Of a stretch of 52,932 bases of DNA, positions 9,735 through 17,704 are shown in pieces. This DNA is from a virus: IMG/VR virus record IMGVR_UViG_3300046170_000229, positions 1-52,932 of that record; one strand, written 5' to 3'. The position numbers and the translations under genes were made by a program. Within the stretch, counting starts at the first letter, position 1, and each line of letters opens with the position of its first letter. The notes under the pieces were generated by a model, which saw only the letters and a list, made by a program, of their open reading frames with translations, did not search any database and was not told where the DNA came from.

Positions 9735-10166
9735 ATGTCAGATATAATTAAAGATGCATTAAAAGAAAGAATTAAACAACATGAAGGATATAGACTAGAT
9801 ACTTATATAGATACCCTTGGATTCAAAACAGGGGGCTATGGTCATAAAATGCTACCCGGAGAAGAGCCTCCTAAAGATAAAGAAGGATGGGATAAAATAT
9901 TTGATGAAGATTTTGACAAGGCATGGAACTTAATGGAGAAATTTTGTGCTGAAAATAATCTTGATTTACCTGCTAAAGCTAAAGGTATTATATGTGAAAT
10001 GATTTTCCAAATGGGATTTGCAGGAGTTTCTAAATTTAAAAATATGATTAGATATTTAAAAGATGGTAACTTCCCTGATGCAGCAAATGAAATGATGCGG
10101 TCGAGATGGTATAAACAAACCCCTAATAGGTCAAGAGCATTAAGTATGGAAATGAGAAACGTTTAA
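9735..10166 (+). CDS. GH24-type lysozyme (endolysin)
   Basis: 143 residues from the ATG at 9735, which has AGGAGA just upstream; the open frame back to 9657 overlaps the previous gene and lacks such a site. The T4-lysozyme active-site triad is visible at the correct spacing: E17 (HEGYR), D26 (YID) and T32 (KTGGYGH), matching T4 E11, D20 and T26. The family cleaves peptidoglycan between MurNAc and GlcNAc. There is no signal peptide, so export through the neighbouring holin is expected. It ends the rightward arm and its stop interleaves with that of the convergent minus-strand gene. Confidence 0.92.
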   Translation: MSDIIKDALKERIKQHEGYRLDTYIDTLGFKTGGYGHKMLPGEEPPKDKEGWDKIFDEDFDKAWNLMEKFCAENNLDLPAKAKGIICEMIFQMGFAGVSKFKNMIRYLKDGNFPDAANEMMRSRWYKQTPNRSRALSMEMRNV

Positions 10167-10420
10167 TTCATATTTATAGTGTTTTTAATTCTGTCATATA
10201 AATTCTCATAAATATAAATAGTATCGTAAATAATAGAAGATAATAATACTGAGTTTTCATAATCAGGAAATTTTTCTTTGAACACATTAATTAAATCAGA
10301 AGGTTTAATATAATCTAAATTTAATTTTATTTCTCCACTTTTATCTAATTTAACTACAATAGTAGCAAGGTTACTACTTACCTTGTTTTTTTGAGATAAA
10401 GTCCGCATTGACTTTTTCAT
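10163..10420 (-). CDS. hypothetical small protein at the end of the leftward arm
   Basis: 85 residues from the ATG at 10420 (an internal ATG at 10408 is possible). It overlaps the end of the upstream small gene by 47 bases. The sequence has a basic N terminus, a beta-like segment (LATIVVKLDKSGEIKLNL) and a helical C-terminal half with Tyr/Asn/Asp. No family recognised. It is the last gene of the leftward arm, with its stop overlapping the lysozyme stop. Confidence 0.65.
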   Translation of the reverse strand: MKKSMRTLSQKNKVSSNLATIVVKLDKSGEIKLNLDYIKPSDLINVFKEKFPDYENSVLLSSIIYDTIYIYENLYDRIKNTINMN

Positions 10421-10538
10421 CTAACTCTCTCAGTTTACCAAGTATCTCTATTAATCTTATTACTTCCCCATAGGGTCTAGTAAATAAGTATCTTAGTAAT
10501 GTTTGTATTTCTTCGTTATTAATTATGTATGTTTTCAT
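10374..10538 (-). CDS. 54-residue hypothetical protein
   Basis: Begins MKTYIINNEEIQTLLRYLF and ends FISKKQGK. TAGGAGG lies six bases upstream of the ATG, a textbook ribosome site, which supports a real gene despite the small size. The protein is a single amphipathic helix-rich domain. It lies between the DUF3310-like gene and the last gene of the arm. Function unknown. Confidence 0.7.
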   Translation of the reverse strand: MKTYIINNEEIQTLLRYLFTRPYGEVIRLIEILGKLRELDEKVNADFISKKQGK

Positions 10539-10546
10539 ACTGCCTC

Positions 10547-10783
10547 CTAATTAGTAATTAAATTGCCTTCACCCATTTCTTTCTCAAATTGTATTAGGTA
10601 ATCCATATACCACTTTGCTTTTCTTAAATCTTCAAAACCATTCTTTTCTCTGTGACGAGATAAATATTTCCAAATCTGACCTTTTAAATAACCTCGAAAC
10701 TCATCTGATGTAAGCTGTGATTTAATAGCTTCAATAGTTTCTATGGTCTTAGCCTTATAATAATTTGGATTTATTTTATCCAT
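10547..10783 (-). CDS. DUF3310-like protein
   Basis: 78 residues with the DUF3310 pattern: NPNYY at 5-9, IETIEAIKSQLTSDEFRGYLKG around 14-35, then YLSRHREKNGFEDLRKAKWYMDYLI. The family is frequent among phage early genes and is linked by annotation to nucleotide metabolism, without a proven role. It overlaps the start of the preceding endonuclease-like gene region by eight bases, part of the replication operon. Confidence 0.85.
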   Translation of the reverse strand: MDKINPNYYKAKTIETIEAIKSQLTSDEFRGYLKGQIWKYLSRHREKNGFEDLRKAKWYMDYLIQFEKEMGEGNLITN

Positions 10784-11189
10784 TCTTTATGTTCTCCAAC
10801 ACAAATAATTCTTTTAATGGTACTAAAACAAATTTAGATTTTCTATGGTCTCCTCCAAAAACATTTTTATTCTTATATTTTTTTACAAGTTTCTTAACGG
10901 TACTTACTTTAAATACTAAAGTACAGTATTCATCATCACCATCAGTTAAGATATGCATCCAATAATCAGCTTTGGTAACTGATATCCCACTTGGCTTATC
11001 ATAACATTGTATTTCAATTGCAATGTTACCTGTCTTTTGCCACCAATCTCTCTCAGACTTTATCTCAAATTTTTTCTTAAAAAACATATCGTGAAGTTTC
11101 TTTTCACGCATTTGACCAAACTGTAAATCTAAATCAAATTTCTTTAGTGTTTTAATATCACTAGAGTTATTAAAATTATCTTTACTCAT
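10776..11189 (-). CDS. PD-(D/E)XK-type endonuclease
   Basis: 137 residues. The central block has E42-x-K44 (FEIKSERDWW), then TGNIAIEIQC, and a later KADYWMH, the layout seen in small phage PD-(D/E)XK nucleases that act on branched or host DNA. The role is probably Holliday-junction resolution or host DNA degradation in replication and recombination. It sits among exonuclease, SSB-like and polymerase genes and overlaps both neighbours by a few bases. Family placement is by motif only. Confidence 0.7.
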   Translation of the reverse strand: MSKDNFNNSSDIKTLKKFDLDLQFGQMREKKLHDMFFKKKFEIKSERDWWQKTGNIAIEIQCYDKPSGISVTKADYWMHILTDGDDEYCTLVFKVSTVKKLVKKYKNKNVFGGDHRKSKFVLVPLKELFVLENIKNG

Positions 11190-11524
11190 TAATTTAATTT
11201 CCCATTATCATTTTTAAATTTAATATAATCTAGTATATCAACAATGTTGGTATCACTGTGTTTACCATTACCTTTTAATACAGGTTCTTTATAAGTAACC
11301 TCAGATTCCTCTTCTTCTAAAGCTTCTATACCTAAATCATAAACATATGCAGGGTCTGTTAAACACATTCTCATCATTCCCATTGCCATAATCTCACAAG
11401 TTTGCTCATCTTCAGAGGGATTTTTATTCTTTTTAATACTGCACATAAATGAACCCTGCCTATCAGGTACAGGGGTCACATAAATAACAGGACCATTTTT
11501 TTCCAAATCTTTACTTTTTGACAT
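11189..11524 (-). CDS. hypothetical replication-operon protein
   Basis: 111 residues. The first half is beta-like with PVIYVTPVPDRQGSFMCSIKK and ICs near MAMGMMRMC, the C-terminal half acidic then polar. It overlaps the exonuclease gene by 14 bases and the endonuclease gene by one. No recognised domain. The conserved position between two nucleases suggests a role in DNA processing, but that is inference. Confidence 0.65.
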   Translation of the reverse strand: MSKSKDLEKNGPVIYVTPVPDRQGSFMCSIKKNKNPSEDEQTCEIMAMGMMRMCLTDPAYVYDLGIEALEEEESEVTYKEPVLKGNGKHSDTNIVDILDYIKFKNDNGKLN

Positions 11525-12401
11525 CGTTTTTATCCTCCTTTGGATTAACTAATTTTGTATACCAAAACCATCTAGGTGATTTTGCTTTTGATTGTTGTTG
11601 TGGAAGATATTGTAACTCTTCTCCCCAACAAGTTTTTTTATAAGAACAAAAAGAACAGACTGTGCTTAACACTCTGTTGCCTGTTGTTACTTTATTAAAT
11701 GTTTCAGGAGTATCCTCAAAACATCTTTCAAACTCTTTATCATTTACTAAAGCATCTATATTCTCTTCAGCAATTTTTATTGCTTTAACTTTATAATCTT
11801 CATTATAAGTAGGTGTTTCTACTATTTGCCATTCACCAGTAGATTTATTTATTACAATCCATCCACCAAAAGGTTTACCCGAAGAATCAGAATATAGAGA
11901 ACCTTGAACTACATATCCAAAGTTATCATCTTCTCTGACATTATTAAATCCTTTTGCAAATTTATTATCATACGCCCAAGGAGATGCACTTTTAATATCA
12001 TAGATTTTATTATCTATCTCAACATCATAAGTACCTTTAATCTTAACACCTGATAATTCATTATGAACTTCTTTCTGTTCTGATTGAATTTTAATTCCTG
12101 CAGCTTTCATAATACCTATTGCTGCCGCTTCAATTAAGTCTCCAAACAAAACTCTCATTTTAAAATTATAAGGGGGTGACTCTGATGAAGACTTACTTTT
12201 CTCCATTTGTAACTGGCATAAAGGTTTACCAATACTAGACATTCGTATAGAAAATTCTTTATTTCTTTCTTCTGTGAATTGTTTTCTAAATGCAGTTTTA
12301 CAATCCTCTCCAAACTGCTCAATGATATCTTCTGATATTTCAACCCGCTCCGTAGTGGAGCGGGATAATAGTTCTTGTATTTTTACTAAAAGTAAATGCA
12401 C
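11511..12401 (-). CDS. Cas4/RecB-like PD-(D/E)XK exonuclease with four-Cys iron-sulfur pattern
   Basis: 296 residues from a GTG start. The nuclease core is visible as GDLIEAAAIGIMKAAG, then GTYDVEIDNKIYDIKSAS (D...D-x-K) and a later Q-x-x-x-Y-like block (YVVQGSLY). One N-terminal Cys (PLCQLQ) pairs with a C-terminal CSFCSYKKTCW cluster, the arrangement that binds 4Fe-4S in Cas4 and AddB nucleases. Such phage exonucleases resect DNA for recombination and packaging intermediates. It follows the SSB-like gene in the replication operon. No ATG fits before residue 50, so GTG at 12401 is preferred. Confidence 0.8.
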   Translation of the reverse strand: MHLLLVKIQELLSRSTTERVEISEDIIEQFGEDCKTAFRKQFTEERNKEFSIRMSSIGKPLCQLQMEKSKSSSESPPYNFKMRVLFGDLIEAAAIGIMKAAGIKIQSEQKEVHNELSGVKIKGTYDVEIDNKIYDIKSASPWAYDNKFAKGFNNVREDDNFGYVVQGSLYSDSSGKPFGGWIVINKSTGEWQIVETPTYNEDYKVKAIKIAEENIDALVNDKEFERCFEDTPETFNKVTTGNRVLSTVCSFCSYKKTCWGEELQYLPQQQSKAKSPRWFWYTKLVNPKEDKNDVKK

Positions 12402-12405
12402 TTAC

Positions 12406-12732
12406 TTAGTTAAGTTGGTCAATTACTTTTGCATCATCACCATCTGATTCTGCTTGAGTAGTAGACCTACTATGCTGAGTACTGACACTTTTATTCTCAG
12501 AATTAATTATAGTTAAGAAACTTTCTAAAGTTTTTTCATCATCTGTAGAAAAACTTAATTCCTTATCTTTATTAATTTTATAAGTAGTAACAAAGAAACG
12601 TATTGCACCTGCTTTTCTTCTCTCTGTGCCTAATGTCAAAGTATATTTAAACATTGGTTTACCTAGATTAGTTAAGCCTGTAAATGCTTCATTAACAATA
12701 TTATAATTAGTTCCTGTGTTTCTCCAAAGGAC
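12406..12732 (-). CDS. SSB-like protein, C-terminal part (+1 frame)
   Basis: This frame continues the gene that stops at 12707. Read from 12732 it gives VLWRNTGTNYNIVNEAFTGL and then FKYTLTLGTERRKAG, with a beta-strand-rich body and an acidic end (ESDGDDAKVIDQLN). Acidic tails are typical of single-stranded DNA binding proteins. Taken alone it could start at the ATG at 12654 (82 residues), but that ATG lacks a good ribosome site and sequence before it reads as normal protein. I treat it as the second half of one 271-residue protein. Confidence 0.7.
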   Translation of the reverse strand, partial: VLWRNTGTNYNIVNEAFTGLTNLGKPMFKYTLTLGTERRKAGAIRFFVTTYKINKDKELSFSTDDEKTLESFLTIINSENKSVSTQHSRSTTQAESDGDDAKVIDQLN

Positions 12733-13222
12733 AGGGGAAGTTTTCGATATCTACATCTTCGCCTTTAGCATTTTTACCTTTAAAAGATACTGTACCATAA
12801 GTCATCTTATAGCATTTTATCTGCTTCTGAAGTTCTAGTTCAGCAGAGGTAAGATTAGCTTTTTGTGCTTCAGGAAGTTTGCCACATCGTGTGCCACCTG
12901 AAGTGTCAATAATATCCTCTTTCCAATTCCTAAAGATAACAGAACGAGAAGTATATTTTTTCTCAGTAGGATTGTAAGCCATATATTGATAAGCAGTGTA
13001 GAAAGGTCTAAATTCTACTGACTCACCATATATGTTTTGTTCTAGTTCTGGATGATAGATTTGATAGTGACCTGTTGGTAATCTATTACCTTCATCATCC
13101 TCTGCATCTCTGTTAATTTGTAATCGAGATAGCATGGGTCTGTTTGTATCAACAGTCTGTCCAATTGCTGCCATAATCTGAGCATCAGACATTCCTTTTA
13201 CTGATATTTCATTAGTCATCAT
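12707..13222 (-). CDS. SSB-like protein, N-terminal part, interrupted by a +1 frameshift
   Basis: 171 residues before an early stop. AAGGAG precedes the start MMTNEISVKGMSD. The body contains aromatic-rich strands (FRPFYTAYQYMAYNP, RSVIFRNWKEDI). At 12736-12731 the bases read CCC TGT; a +1 slip on CCC-T leaves ENFP followed by VLWRNTGTNYN in the frame of 12406-12732. Joined, the product is 271 residues with an acidic tail, fitting a phage single-stranded DNA binding protein beside the polymerase. The break may be programmed or a one-base insertion in the C run. Confidence 0.75.
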   Translation of the reverse strand: MMTNEISVKGMSDAQIMAAIGQTVDTNRPMLSRLQINRDAEDDEGNRLPTGHYQIYHPELEQNIYGESVEFRPFYTAYQYMAYNPTEKKYTSRSVIFRNWKEDIIDTSGGTRCGKLPEAQKANLTSAELELQKQIKCYKMTYGTVSFKGKNAKGEDVDIENFPCPLEKHRN

Positions 13223-13259
13223 TAATAATAACTCCTTATTATTTATAGTTGTGGATAAG

Positions 13260-15356
13260 TTACAGTTTTATTTCTGTCATGTCAAGCCAATCAGAGCCTA
13301 CTTTTATCTCTATATCTAGAGGTACATTAAAATCAATATTATACATTGATTTCATTGTGTTTTTTACCCCTGTAGTAGATTTAGCTAAGATATCTGACAT
13401 AACATTTTCTTCACCCGGATAGACATCTACAACAATACTGTCATGTACAGTATTAATTAATAGACTTTTTACCTTCTTTTGTTTCATTAACTCATAAGCA
13501 TTAATACAAGCTAAAGGAACAATGTCGGCAGTAGCAAAACCTTGAACAGGATAGTTTTTTATTTGGGTGGAATAATTAGAACTACCCCAAGGCATCCTTT
13601 TCGCATCGGGAAAAGAATATTGCCTACCTGTTGGTAAGGTAACTAGTTTGGTGGCAATCGCACTATACTCTAACTTATCGTGCCACTCTTTAATCTGTTT
13701 ATATTTAGTTAAAAATTCAGCGTAATATTTCTTTTCATCATCTGTACCACTAAAACCTCCATACAAAGGTTTGAAAGTATGAGCCTTAGCATCTTGTCTA
13801 GATACTCCTATGATATCAGCAGTGAATTGATGAACATCAACTCCATTTTTTATATCTTCCATACCTTGTTTATCCTGAGCAAGAAAGACTGCAGTTCTAA
13901 ATTCTAACTGTGCAAAGTCTACCTCCATAATCTTACCATTCTTAAATCTTGATTTCATTACTTTCCTAATAGGGAAAGTTTTAGCACGTGGTTGGTTTTG
14001 GAAATTAGGATTTCTACTAGACAATCTTCCTGTTGAAGTAGCAGTCTGCATAAAGCTAGGATGTAATATAGAGTTCCAACCTACAAAGTTTTGTATACCT
14101 TCAACAAAAGTAGATAAGTAAGTTTCTATAGCACTATACTTTGTAATAGAATCTACAAAATCAATTACTCCATTTTTACTATACTTAGAAATAGTCATTA
14201 AAGTTATTTTATCTGTTTTAAATCCTGTATTACAAGCTAGTCCTACTAACTTACTAGCAGTGTCTTTAGAATCTCTAGAAAAGTTTTCTACAATAGTTTT
14301 AAGGTTAACTTTAAATCCTGCTAATTCTTTTAACTGATGATATATTAAACCCTGACCATCACAAGTCTCACACTTACTTAAATTCTTATAGGGATTACCA
14401 TCAACTTTCATTTTCTGAACTTTACCATTGCCATAACAACTAGAACATCTTTCTGAACGAGTTTTATGAACAGGCTTAGTATACATTTTAACATACTTAT
14501 TAAAGTCTGCTATGGACATTCTAGGTCTTCTCTTAGGTTTATTAGTTTGTTTATTAACACCAATGTTAAAAACCTCAGCCCATTTCTTTTTATTAGTAAC
14601 TTTTAATCCATAGACTAGCCAAGAAAGTTGTTCACCACTACTAGGTTCTATGTGGGTATCTCCCATCATATCCCAAATAGTATCATCTATCTTTACTCGT
14701 AATCGTTTATGCTCTTTTTCAAATTCATCTCTAACTTCAGATAAAGTACTCTTATCAATATAAATACCATTCATCTCCATATTGGTTAATACTTTTGTAA
14801 ATTTGTTCATCATTTTAACTGTAGTTAATAAAGAAGAATTATGTTTCTTATTTAAATCTGATACCTGAGCATCAAAAAGCTGTCGGGTACACTCCACATC
14901 TCTTCTACCATAGAACTCAATATCTTTAGGAATAATATCTTTAAAAGTCATTCCCTGACTTCTATATGTATCAATAATTGAAGTAGCTTTATGTATTAAT
15001 CCTCTTCTTACACAACATTCTGCTAAAGATATTCTAGTTTTAACACCTCGATGTAAAACATATTCAGCTATCATAGTGTCATAAATAATACCAGTATATT
15101 TAAATCCACAAGAATATATCCATGACAAATCAAATTTTATATTATGACCTACAAGAATATCTGTTTTATTCAGTATATCTTGGACAATCTTTTTATTCTT
15201 TTTTAAATCAATATCAGGCAAGTCAGGATGCCAAAAAAATAAATACTCATTATCTATACCTAAACTTATTAATTTATTATCAGGATAGTAAGGAGTAGGG
15301 CTTCCTTTATAACCTTCTTCTGTTGTTTCCACATCAAATACTGTTATCTTTGTCAT
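13260..15356 (-). CDS. polA: family A DNA polymerase with DnaJ-type zinc finger insert
   Basis: 698 residues. 3'-5' exonuclease: FDVETT (D8, E10), GHNIKFDL (N72, D76), YGRRDVECT (D153). A zinc-finger insert has CSSCYGNG (304-311) and CETCDGQG (329-336), the CxxCxGxG repeats of DnaJ. Polymerase: TSTGRLSS (440-447), motif A VDFAQLEFR (D480), motif B R520/K524/F528/Y532 in RxxxKxxxFxxxY spacing, motif C VHDS (H638, D639). This is the replicative polymerase. The DnaJ-like centre was described for phage HMO-2011. It overlaps the helicase gene by four bases. Confidence 0.97.
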   Translation of the reverse strand: MTKITVFDVETTEEGYKGSPTPYYPDNKLISLGIDNEYLFFWHPDLPDIDLKKNKKIVQDILNKTDILVGHNIKFDLSWIYSCGFKYTGIIYDTMIAEYVLHRGVKTRISLAECCVRRGLIHKATSIIDTYRSQGMTFKDIIPKDIEFYGRRDVECTRQLFDAQVSDLNKKHNSSLLTTVKMMNKFTKVLTNMEMNGIYIDKSTLSEVRDEFEKEHKRLRVKIDDTIWDMMGDTHIEPSSGEQLSWLVYGLKVTNKKKWAEVFNIGVNKQTNKPKRRPRMSIADFNKYVKMYTKPVHKTRSERCSSCYGNGKVQKMKVDGNPYKNLSKCETCDGQGLIYHQLKELAGFKVNLKTIVENFSRDSKDTASKLVGLACNTGFKTDKITLMTISKYSKNGVIDFVDSITKYSAIETYLSTFVEGIQNFVGWNSILHPSFMQTATSTGRLSSRNPNFQNQPRAKTFPIRKVMKSRFKNGKIMEVDFAQLEFRTAVFLAQDKQGMEDIKNGVDVHQFTADIIGVSRQDAKAHTFKPLYGGFSGTDDEKKYYAEFLTKYKQIKEWHDKLEYSAIATKLVTLPTGRQYSFPDAKRMPWGSSNYSTQIKNYPVQGFATADIVPLACINAYELMKQKKVKSLLINTVHDSIVVDVYPGEENVMSDILAKSTTGVKNTMKSMYNIDFNVPLDIEIKVGSDWLDMTEIKL

Positions 15357-16588
15357 TCTATATACCTCGATTTCTCAGGCACTAGTATACTATTAACTAT
15401 ACCATGCCATCCATTTATTTTATTCTTTATAACATTTAAGTTTCGCAAAAAGTTTGGTGTATCACCATCTTGTTGGGCTTTACCAATACCAATAATTAAA
15501 TCAGCTTCGGCTGCCTTTCCTGTTCTACTATTCTCCATCATATCAAAAGACAAAACTGCTGAGCCTTCAGCTTCTGCATTTGCCTGAGAGACACCAATCA
15601 AAGCTATATTTCTTCTCTTAGCTATTTCTCTTGCACCTAAGTAGATTGCTCGTAATCTTTCATCACCTCTAGAGAAAGTTCCTTCTACATTTATTTTATC
15701 TAGTTGGTCAACAATAACAATATCAGGTTTATTATCTTCACAATACTTATCTAAAGATTCTAGTGACCAATCTACAGAATCATGGCAAACTATGTTGTCA
15801 CTAATCTTAGCCCACTCTTCTTTTGCTTCTTTCATACTGTCTTGTATATCAAGCTTATGCATATCAGTCCATGCAGATACCATTCTCATCTGTGTTCTAA
15901 CTGCGGGTTCTTCATTAATAAAACAATGAACCTTAGCACCTTGATGAGCAAAGCCTTCGTACCCGGCTACTAGACTAACCCAAAATGCAGTCTTACCTGT
16001 TTCAGGTCTAGCGAATATAACCATAAGATTACCTTCACCTACGCCATCAATTCTATCACCTAATGTTTTTATATTAAACTTCCATTTAGATGTAACTGAT
16101 ACTGCATCTAACATCTCACCAATATCTTTAGTAACAGGAGTTAGCCCATCTTCAGATTCTATTACGTCTTCATCAAATTCTTCCACTAATTTTTTAACAG
16201 TAGATAATGATTTACTTTTACCATTCCAAACACCATTAGCTTCTTCTATAACTTGTTTAGCATGTTCTAGCATACGTAAATTCTTTAACGTATCAGAAAC
16301 AATATCAGCATTATATTCTGTGTTATCATTACCTATGTTGTCTAGTATGGCTTCCATTTTCTGTCGATGAGCAGTAGTGGATGCAGGTTTGTAAATATTA
16401 AAATATGCATCTTTAACTTCTTCAACAGAAAGCTTTTGTATATTATTATGTTTTTTATAGGTATCTCCTATAACAGTGTATACCTCTGCTAAACCATTAG
16501 TAAAATTGTTCTTACTAATCCTTTTTCTATTCTCTTCAAAAAAGTCACGGTTTAGACAGAACTTTATTATTCTATTCTCAAGTGACAT
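15353..16588 (-). CDS. dnaB: DnaB-type replicative helicase
   Basis: 411 residues. The N-terminal 150 residues are helical, followed by the RecA-like domain: Walker A ARPETGKTA at 193-201 and Walker B DIVIVDQLD ending near D294, then a SRTGKAAEADLIIGIGK block resembling the DnaB C-terminal motifs. The hexameric enzyme unwinds the fork ahead of the polymerase. No primase domain is fused; a separate primase gene lies directly upstream and overlaps by 11 bases. The start MSLENRI is the natural one. Confidence 0.95.
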   Translation of the reverse strand: MSLENRIIKFCLNRDFFEENRKRISKNNFTNGLAEVYTVIGDTYKKHNNIQKLSVEEVKDAYFNIYKPASTTAHRQKMEAILDNIGNDNTEYNADIVSDTLKNLRMLEHAKQVIEEANGVWNGKSKSLSTVKKLVEEFDEDVIESEDGLTPVTKDIGEMLDAVSVTSKWKFNIKTLGDRIDGVGEGNLMVIFARPETGKTAFWVSLVAGYEGFAHQGAKVHCFINEEPAVRTQMRMVSAWTDMHKLDIQDSMKEAKEEWAKISDNIVCHDSVDWSLESLDKYCEDNKPDIVIVDQLDKINVEGTFSRGDERLRAIYLGAREIAKRRNIALIGVSQANAEAEGSAVLSFDMMENSRTGKAAEADLIIGIGKAQQDGDTPNFLRNLNVIKNKINGWHGIVNSILVPEKSRYIE

Positions 16589-17381
16589 TAAATAACTCCT
16601 TTATCCTTGTGGGGTCTAAATATTTTAAGTCTTCTTCTAAGACTTTTACTTCAGTATCAATAAGATACCTCAAGCCTTTTGATAAATCAAATGCCTTCTG
16701 CGTTGCGTCTCTATCTAAAGCTATAATTACTTTCTTAAAGTTTTTAGATAAGTAAATTGCATACTCTTCTTTCATAGTTGTTCCTAATAAGGCAACTCCT
16801 GTGTAGATAGAACTAATAGCACAAGCAGAAGCACAGTCTTCTACAATAACTGCAGTGTCGCTTTTACCACAAGTAAAAGGAATAATGTTTTTATTGTAGT
16901 TGAACCACTTAGGCATGTTAAGGGGATTAAGACTTCTACCTACTGCAGAAACTACATCACCCTCATCTTTAACTACAAAGACTGCTCTATCTTTACGGGG
17001 GTCAAAGTATATTGATGCTATCCCTTCAAGGTATGCCGGGTAACAATTATTTTTCTTAACATAAGACAAACATTTTTCACTAGATTGTATGTTAGTAAAA
17101 TGTTTTGGGATTGTCCAAGCTTTTACTTTCGGTTCAGCCGAGCCTTTTGATGACGATAGTTCCAAGAACTTGGTAACATCATCAGGAGATAATGCTCGTT
17201 CAGTAGTACCACCAATCTTACAAGATGCATGATAGCATCCCCAATTAATTTTAAAGTCTTCTGTGTTTATATAGAATGTATTTTTGTTAAGACAAAAAGG
17301 ACAATCCATTCTAACTCGGGTGTTAGAAGGTATCTCTAACTGTTTGATATATTCTAATTGATGTTTCTTTGTGATGTACAT
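16578..17381 (-). CDS. DNA primase (zinc ribbon plus TOPRIM)
   Basis: 267 residues from the ATG at 17381, which has AAAGG just upstream. The longer GTG-initiated frame begins inside the regulatory palindrome and is rejected. An N-terminal zinc ribbon has C27, C30, C49 and C54. The TOPRIM part shows the acidic VIVEDCASACAISS block and the IIALDRDAT DxD motif. It synthesises primers for the adjacent helicase and polymerase. The length fits a T7 gp4-like primase half without helicase. A palindrome copy ends 13 bases before the start codon. Confidence 0.92.
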   Translation of the reverse strand: MYITKKHQLEYIKQLEIPSNTRVRMDCPFCLNKNTFYINTEDFKINWGCYHASCKIGGTTERALSPDDVTKFLELSSSKGSAEPKVKAWTIPKHFTNIQSSEKCLSYVKKNNCYPAYLEGIASIYFDPRKDRAVFVVKDEGDVVSAVGRSLNPLNMPKWFNYNKNIIPFTCGKSDTAVIVEDCASACAISSIYTGVALLGTTMKEEYAIYLSKNFKKVIIALDRDATQKAFDLSKGLRYLIDTEVKVLEEDLKYLDPTRIKELFNVT

Positions 17382-17394
17382 TTTTACCTTTCTA

Positions 17395-17410
17395 CTTAAC
17401 ACGTGTTAAG
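17395..17410 (-). promoter_or_regulatory. regulatory palindrome, copy 1 (before primase operon)
   Basis: Perfect 16-base palindrome CTTAACACGTGTTAAG. It sits 13 bases before the primase ATG and just after the terminator-like hairpin at 17434-17466 of the preceding unit, so it is placed as the operator or promoter of the primase-helicase-polymerase operon. No sigma-70 boxes are seen next to it. Confidence 0.85.
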
Positions 17411-17433
17411 TTATTTTCTCATTTCTTCAGAGC

Positions 17434-17466
17434 CAAAAAAAGGGGCAGTCATTTCTGACCACCCCT
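17434..17466 (-). terminator. rho-independent terminator of the 17512-17673 gene
   Basis: On the minus strand an imperfect stem (AGGGG with CCCCT outside, GTCA with TGAC inside, loop GAAA) is followed by a run of seven T. It lies between the 53-residue gene and the palindrome of the primase operon, separating the two transcription units. Confidence 0.8.
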
Positions 17467-17511
17467 CTCAGCCACAAAGAAAGAAAGTATATGAGTGAAT
17501 ATACTCTTTCT

Positions 17512-17673
17512 TTATAACTTTTTTTTCTTATATTGCAAGTGCTTTAAATCTTTATCTAAATGTTTTTTTATCAAAGGAAATTGAAAATCTGTTCGATACT
17601 CCCCTTGATGGTATCTTAACAATGACCACAATCTAGGATTAAATTTTTCTAGATATGCTTCAGTATTATTCAT
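17512..17673 (-). CDS. 53-residue hypothetical protein
   Basis: Begins MNNTEAYLEKFNPRLWSLLR and ends in a Lys-rich tail (HLQYKKKKL). AAAGGAG lies eight bases before the ATG, and a regulatory palindrome lies 15 bases upstream of the start, so the gene forms a one-gene unit closed by the terminator at 17434-17466. That palindrome-ribosome site-gene-terminator order is strong support for a real gene. Function unknown. Confidence 0.75.
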   Translation of the reverse strand: MNNTEAYLEKFNPRLWSLLRYHQGEYRTDFQFPLIKKHLDKDLKHLQYKKKKL

Positions 17674-17688
17674 GATTACTCCTTTCTA

Positions 17689-17704
17689 CTTAACACGTGT
17701 TATC
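17689..17704 (-). promoter_or_regulatory. regulatory palindrome, copy 2
   Basis: CTTAACACGTGTTATC: the 12-base core TAACACGTGTTA is perfect, the right outer arm differs. It lies 15 bases before the start of the 53-residue gene and directly after the folded region 17705-18122. Confidence 0.8.

Noticed and set aside
17382-17402. GTG start giving MLSRKVKM for primase, and similar MLS starts at 19038, 21566 and 22903
   Set aside because: All four begin within the palindrome (GTGTTAAGT or GTGTTATCT reads as M-L-S); downstream ATGs have AAAGG-type ribosome sites.
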